Both the position numbers and the translations under genes were made by a program. The notes beneath the pieces were generated by a model. It saw only the letters and a program-made list of their open reading frames with translations. It was not told where the DNA came from and ran no database searches. Positions 3,716 to 6,308 of a DNA stretch of 6,308 nucleotides are shown one piece after another. This DNA is from Actinomycetota bacterium (GTDB taxonomy: Bacteria; Actinomycetota; Acidimicrobiia; Acidimicrobiales; Microtrichaceae): positions 1 through 6,308 of the forward strand of contig SXMI01000103.1 of assembly GCA_005777415.1 (NCBI GenBank), written 5' to 3'. Within the stretch, counting starts at the first letter, position 1. The number at the start of each line of letters is the position of its first letter.

Positions 3716-4781
3716 CCCGTTGGGGGTGCCGGGTTTCGGCGGGTGTTCCTGTCGGTTCGTCGCTCGACCCGGATCGTCGGGTCTGGCGGGCACCCCGACT
3801 GGTCCAGCTGTCGGGGTTGGCGGACGCCGCGTCCGGGGTCTCGACCTTCACCGTCGAGACCCAGCAGACCGGGGACACCATCGACGCGCCGTTGCCGTCC
3901 TGAGCCGGTGCGTCCCCGCTCGGGGACCCCGACTCGGCCGCCTCGACAGCGGCGAGCTCCTCCTCGGTCAGCTCTGGTGGTGACCACGATCGTCGGTAGG
4001 GCGTGAGCACCCCGGCGGCTCCGACGTGGCGTCGGTGCCGCCACCAGAACCGGGTCGTGGACCTCAGGGGCCAGGCTCGTCGGCCAACCACCATCCGGAC
4101 ACGCTGCCACCTGGTCCGGCGCGGATCGTCCCAGACCGAGAGGACGGGCTGGCAGGTTCCGACCGACAACGGCAGCTGGAAGGCGCTCACGCCCGCGTCG
4201 ACGGCGCGGAGCGCGTCGTCGAGGTCGGCGAACTGGTGGGCCCAGGTCCCGTCGACCGGTCCGATGCGGCGCCGCGCCGACCGTGGCACCAGCACCAGGT
4301 TCCCGTGGAACACGTCGACCGGCCGGTACGCGCCGTCGGCGGGTTCGAGTCGCGTCCCGAAGACCCGCCCGCCCTCCAGCCGCCAACCGCCGTAGACGGT
4401 CCGGCCGCTCCGCTCGGTGCGCAACGGTCCGACCAGGATCGAGTCGGGGTGGGCGTCGTGGCCGGCGACGAGCAGCATGAGCGCCCCCGGGTCCAGCCTC
4501 ACGTCGTCGTTGAGCCACAGCACCGCGTCGGGGTCGTGCGTCTCGGCGACGCGCTCGGTCTCGGCGAGGGACCGCGACCAGAACCAGCTGCCGTCGCCGC
4601 GCACGATCGTCACCGGCAGACCGAGGGCCGCGACGGCATCGGCGGTGCCGTCGCTCGAGCCGTCGTCGACGAGCACGGCGTCCAGGCGCACCCCGTCGGG
4701 GGCCACGGCGAACAACGACCGCAGGCAGCGGAGCGTGAGCTCCCGCCGGTCGTGGCAGGCGAGCAGGGCGGTCAGGTGCAC
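3639..4781 (-). CDS. GT2-family glycosyltransferase with chimeric C-terminus
   Basis: Residues 1-215 are a classic GT-A fold family 2 glycosyltransferase. LTALLACHDRRELTLRCL is the N-terminal nucleotide-binding strand and helix, VLVDDGSSDGTADAV (37-50) holds the first acidic motif, GDGSWFWSRSLAETE follows at 62-76, LWLNDDVRLD (88-97) is the DXD-like metal site, and FADLDDALRAVDAG (184-197) is the acceptor-side acidic stretch. It resembles rhamnosyltransferase-like enzymes of cell-surface glycan synthesis. The GTG start at 4779-4781 gives the family N-terminus and lies 22 bp after the LLM gene stop, so the two may be cotranscribed. Similarity to the family fades after about residue 285. Residues 291-350 are antisense to the peptide ORF, and 351-380 are antisense to the att remnant and orf80 fragment, so the native C-terminus was probably lost at the junction. 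Confidence 0.8.
   Translation of the reverse strand: MHLTALLACHDRRELTLRCLRSLFAVAPDGVRLDAVLVDDGSSDGTADAVAALGLPVTIVRGDGSWFWSRSLAETERVAETHDPDAVLWLNDDVRLDPGALMLLVAGHDAHPDSILVGPLRTERSGRTVYGGWRLEGGRVFGTRLEPADGAYRPVDVFHGNLVLVPRSARRRIGPVDGTWAHQFADLDDALRAVDAGVSAFQLPLSVGTCQPVLSVWDDPRRTRWQRVRMVVGRRAWPLRSTTRFWWRHRRHVGAAGVLTPYRRSWSPPELTEEELAAVEAAESGSPSGDAPAQDGNGASMVSPVCWVSTVKVETPDAASANPDSWTSRGARQTRRSGSSDEPTGTPAETRHPQRDGGVRRRLRCRCPSGSAPTPGHPDA
3714..3729 (+). repeat. att remnant, copy 3 (T-arm and acceptor end)
   Basis: ATCCCGTTGGGGGTGC matches 2210-2225 exactly and 28-40 of the tRNA. It shares the two bases after the tRNA block (GC) with copy 2 and not the ACCA of copy 1, so it derives from the copy 2 type of site. 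It is truncated on its left side at the junction with the orf80 fragment. Confidence 0.72.
3730..3903 (+). pseudogene. Tail of a small peptide gene with a RiPP-leader-like pattern
   Basis: From the att remnant to a TGA at 3901-3903, one plus frame reads GSSLDPDRRVWRAPRLVQLS, GLADAASGVSTFTVETQQTG, DTIDAPLPS. The WxxPxL pattern followed by a Gly near the end of a leader, then a short Thr/Ser-rich tail, resembles lasso-peptide and related RiPP precursors recognised by RRE/PqqD domains. No ATG, GTG or TTG occurs in frame before the motif, so the gene has lost its 5' end at the junction. No RiPP maturation enzyme is visible in the window. The frame shares its third codon positions with the opposing glycosyltransferase frame, so third-base GC does not discriminate between them. 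Function is tentative. Confidence 0.42.
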
Positions 4782-4800
4782 CGGCGGTCGACCCGGGAGG

Positions 4801-5109
4801 CGCTCAGGTGCCGGTGAGCCGCTGGACCAGCGGGGCGAAGTCGTGGGCCCGGTCGCCGGGGATCACGTGGTACGAGTAGCCCCACCGCTCACGGCGCTCG
4901 AGCAGCTGTTCGGCGCAGTCCGATTCGCTGCCGACCAGCGCCAGGGGTGAGGTGCGGAGGGACTCGACGTCGGTGCCGAACAGTTCGGCGAGCAGTTCAG
5001 GCACGGTGGGATCCTCGGTGAGTTCGGCGGCGGCCAACCAGGCGTTCAGCTCCAGGTCGTCGAACCGGTCGCCGGCGCCCTCACGGACCCAGCCGACCTT
5101 CTCGTCGAT
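4801..5109. repeat. 309-bp LLM 3'-end repeat, copy B (within the intact gene)
   Basis: This is the partner of 60-368 and covers the last third of the intact LLM oxidoreductase gene plus three bases after its stop. Confidence 0.9.
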
Positions 5110-5739
5110 GCGCTCGGCGAGACCGTCGTGGGCGGCGGCCTGGTCGATCTCACCGGAGTGGATCGACGCGTTGACGCCGACGATGTCGGCGAACGCCCCG
5201 GCCGCTCGCAGGAGTCGGGGTGCCCCACCGCCCACCAGGATCGGTGGTCCGCCGGGGGAGTCCGGTGCCGGAGTCCCGTCCAGGGCGTCGATCGTGTAGT
5301 GCTCGCCGTCGAAGGAGAACTCGCCGTCGGACCAGAGTCCGCGCAGGACCTGCAGGTGCTCGAGCATCCGGGACACCCGCACCCCCGGGCGGTCCATGGG
5401 GATGCCCGTGCGGGTGTAGTCGAGCGTCTTCCAGCCGGCTCCCAGGCCGACCTCGAGTCGCCCGCCCGAGGCGGCGTCGATGGTCGCGAGCTCACGGGCG
5501 AGGATCGCCGGGTGGCGGAAGTCGCAGTCGAGCACCAGTACGCCGACGCGCAGTTCGGTCGTCACCGCGGCGCACCAGGCGGTGGCGGCCAGTGGCCCCG
5601 GCCCCTCGTCGAGGTGGTCGGGGAAGAACACCGTCGCGTAGCCGAGCTGCTCGGCTTCCCGGAACGTCTCGGTCCAGGTGCGGCCCTCGAACGGGTGGTG
5701 CAGTTCGACGGCGAATCGGAATCGGCGGGGGTGGGGCAT
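4804..5739 (-). CDS. LLM-class F420-dependent oxidoreductase (TIGR03621-like)
   Basis: This 311-aa protein has the luciferase-like TIM-barrel pattern. The N-terminus is FRFAVELHHPFEGRTWTETF, with FREAEQLGYATVFFPDHLDEG following, then RVGVLVLDCDFRHPAILARE, ATIDAASGGRLEVGLGAGW and GGPPILVGGGAPRLL. The SGGR-x-xxGxGxGW stretch and the GGG near residue 178 are typical cofactor-binding parts of F420-dependent LLM enzymes, and the start resembles the MSMEG_2516 subfamily. The substrate is unknown. The ATG start at 5737-5739 has GGAG nine bases upstream. ATGACA and ACCACT, 17 bp apart, could be a weak promoter on the minus strand (5763-5791). The gene is divergent from the amidase lipoprotein and 22 bp upstream of the glycosyltransferase. 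A 3' fragment of a diverged copy lies at 63-368. Confidence 0.9.
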   Translation of the reverse strand: MPHPRRFRFAVELHHPFEGRTWTETFREAEQLGYATVFFPDHLDEGPGPLAATAWCAAVTTELRVGVLVLDCDFRHPAILARELATIDAASGGRLEVGLGAGWKTLDYTRTGIPMDRPGVRVSRMLEHLQVLRGLWSDGEFSFDGEHYTIDALDGTPAPDSPGGPPILVGGGAPRLLRAAGAFADIVGVNASIHSGEIDQAAAHDGLAERIDEKVGWVREGAGDRFDDLELNAWLAAAELTEDPTVPELLAELFGTDVESLRTSPLALVGSESDCAEQLLERRERWGYSYHVIPGDRAHDFAPLVQRLTGT

Positions 5740-5826
5740 GGGCGGTTGCTCCGGGGCTGACGAGTGGTGATGTCCGCCCCGAGTGTGTCATGCCGCGGTC
5801 GACCGGGCCCCGGCTCGGGCGCCACC

Positions 5827-5832
5827 TAGTGT
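5827..5832 (+). promoter_or_regulatory. -10 box of the amidase gene, leaderless type
   Basis: TAGTGT fits TAnnnT and is separated by CGGGGC (6 nt) from the GTG start at 5839. No Shine-Dalgarno sequence precedes this GTG. The same spacing is seen at three other genes in the window. No clear -35 box is found. Confidence 0.55.
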
Positions 5833-5838
5833 CGGGGC

Positions 5839-6308
5839 GTGGACCGCATGCGTCTCCCCGCCGGCGCGATGCTCCTGGTGCTCGGCCTCGTCTCGGTGGT
5901 CGTCGTGGCGGGGTGCGGGGACGAGCCGCGGGCCGCCGCCCCGTCGACGGTCCTGACCGTCCCGTCGCAGCCGACATCGACCGCTACCACGTCGTCGAGC
6001 ATCACCACGTCGTCGGCCGTGCCGTCGACGGTGGCGCCGACGACGATCGCACCCGCGACGACCGCGACCGCGCCATCGCTCCCTGATCCACCCGACACCA
6101 CCTCCGCCGGGGCCTCCGGCACGGTGGAGTCGGCGACCTCCGCCGGATTCGTGGTGGTGATCGACCCGGGCCACAACGGAGGGAACAGCAGTGCTTCGGC
6201 GGAGATCAACCGGCAGGTCGAGGCCGGAGGGTTCCGCAAGGCCTGTGACACCACCGGCACGGCGACGAACGGCGGCTACAGCGAGTCGGCGTTCAACTGG
6301 GATGTGTC
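5839..6308 (+). CDS. N-acetylmuramoyl-L-alanine amidase (Amidase_3) lipoprotein, 3' end outside window
   Basis: From the GTG the protein reads VDRMRLPAGAMLLVLGLVS and a lipobox VAGC with the lipidated Cys at residue 26, so it is an exported lipoprotein. A Thr/Ser/Pro/Ala-rich linker (about 35-100) would span from the membrane into the wall. The catalytic domain opens with FVVVIDPGHNGG; His112 in DPGH is the first zinc ligand of Amidase_3 enzymes. The CDTTGTATNGGYSESAFNWD stretch closely resembles mycobacterial Rv3717-type amidases, which cut the bond between N-acetylmuramic acid and the stem peptide. The remaining zinc ligands and catalytic Glu are past the window end. An in-frame ATG at 5848 is the alternative start and keeps the signal peptide intact; the GTG is preferred for the TAnnnT box 6 nt upstream. 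Confidence 0.88.
   Translation, partial: MDRMRLPAGAMLLVLGLVSVVVVAGCGDEPRAAAPSTVLTVPSQPTSTATTSSSITTSSAVPSTVAPTTIAPATTATAPSLPDPPDTTSAGASGTVESATSAGFVVVIDPGHNGGNSSASAEINRQVEAGGFRKACDTTGTATNGGYSESAFNWDV

Noticed and set aside
3535..4518. Long minus-strand extension upstream of the XRE antitoxin
   Set aside because: It reads Arg-rich off-frame sequence of the glycosyltransferase and passes through the att remnant; the HTH domain starts at 3534 next to the operator.
5220..6086. Plus-strand Arg-rich ORF across the LLM gene and amidase start
   Set aside because: It is antisense to the LLM oxidoreductase and out of frame with the amidase lipoprotein; composition is typical of a high-GC shadow ORF.
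1..6308. Integrase, transposase, insertion-sequence ends or CRISPR array
   Set aside because: No recombinase or transposase motifs and no regularly spaced repeats were found in any frame; mobility must come from elsewhere or be lost.

Overview
This is a GC-rich window from a probable high-GC actinobacterium. Three things point that way: a TIGR03621-like F420-dependent (LLM class) oxidoreductase, a Thr/Ser-rich lipoprotein with an Amidase_3 domain resembling mycobacterial Rv3717, and repeated use of leaderless start sites with a TAnnnT -10 box. The class cannot be fixed from the sequence; Acidimicrobiia-like is only a guess.

Layout. The window opens inside a tRNA-Glu(CTC) gene: positions 1-44 are its 3' half, from the anticodon loop to CCA. 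The part of the tRNA that is visible (1-40) recurs exactly at 2184-2223, and a 16-nt piece of the second copy recurs at 3714-3729. These look like attachment sites left by integration at the tRNA 3' end. Segment I (45-2183) holds a 3' fragment of an LLM oxidoreductase gene, the 5' end of a broken lipoprotein gene, a complete vapBC toxin-antitoxin pair, a vapC C-terminal fragment, a 62-aa unknown ORF and an 80-aa unknown gene (orf80). Segment II (2224-3713) holds a hairpin terminator, an XRE/AbiEii-like nucleotidyltransferase toxin-antitoxin operon and a second, truncated copy of orf80. After the third att remnant come the tail of a small peptide gene with a RiPP-leader-like WxxPxL pattern, a GT2 glycosyltransferase with a chimeric C-terminus, the intact LLM oxidoreductase, and a divergent N-acetylmuramoyl-L-alanine amidase lipoprotein that runs off the window.

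How it fits together. The region reads as a tRNA-anchored accretion zone. Each interval between att copies carries one toxin-antitoxin module and ends in orf80 or its remnant, next to the att copy. The 309-bp LLM 3'-end repeat at the far left (60-368) matches the intact gene at 4801-5109 at about 93%, so rearrangement or import of sequence from a relative has occurred. No integrase is visible.

Regulation. Four starts (vapB, orf80, xre, amidase) have TAnnnT exactly 6 nt upstream of the start codon, consistent with leaderless transcripts. At vapB and xre this box lies in an inverted repeat suited to autorepression by the antitoxin.
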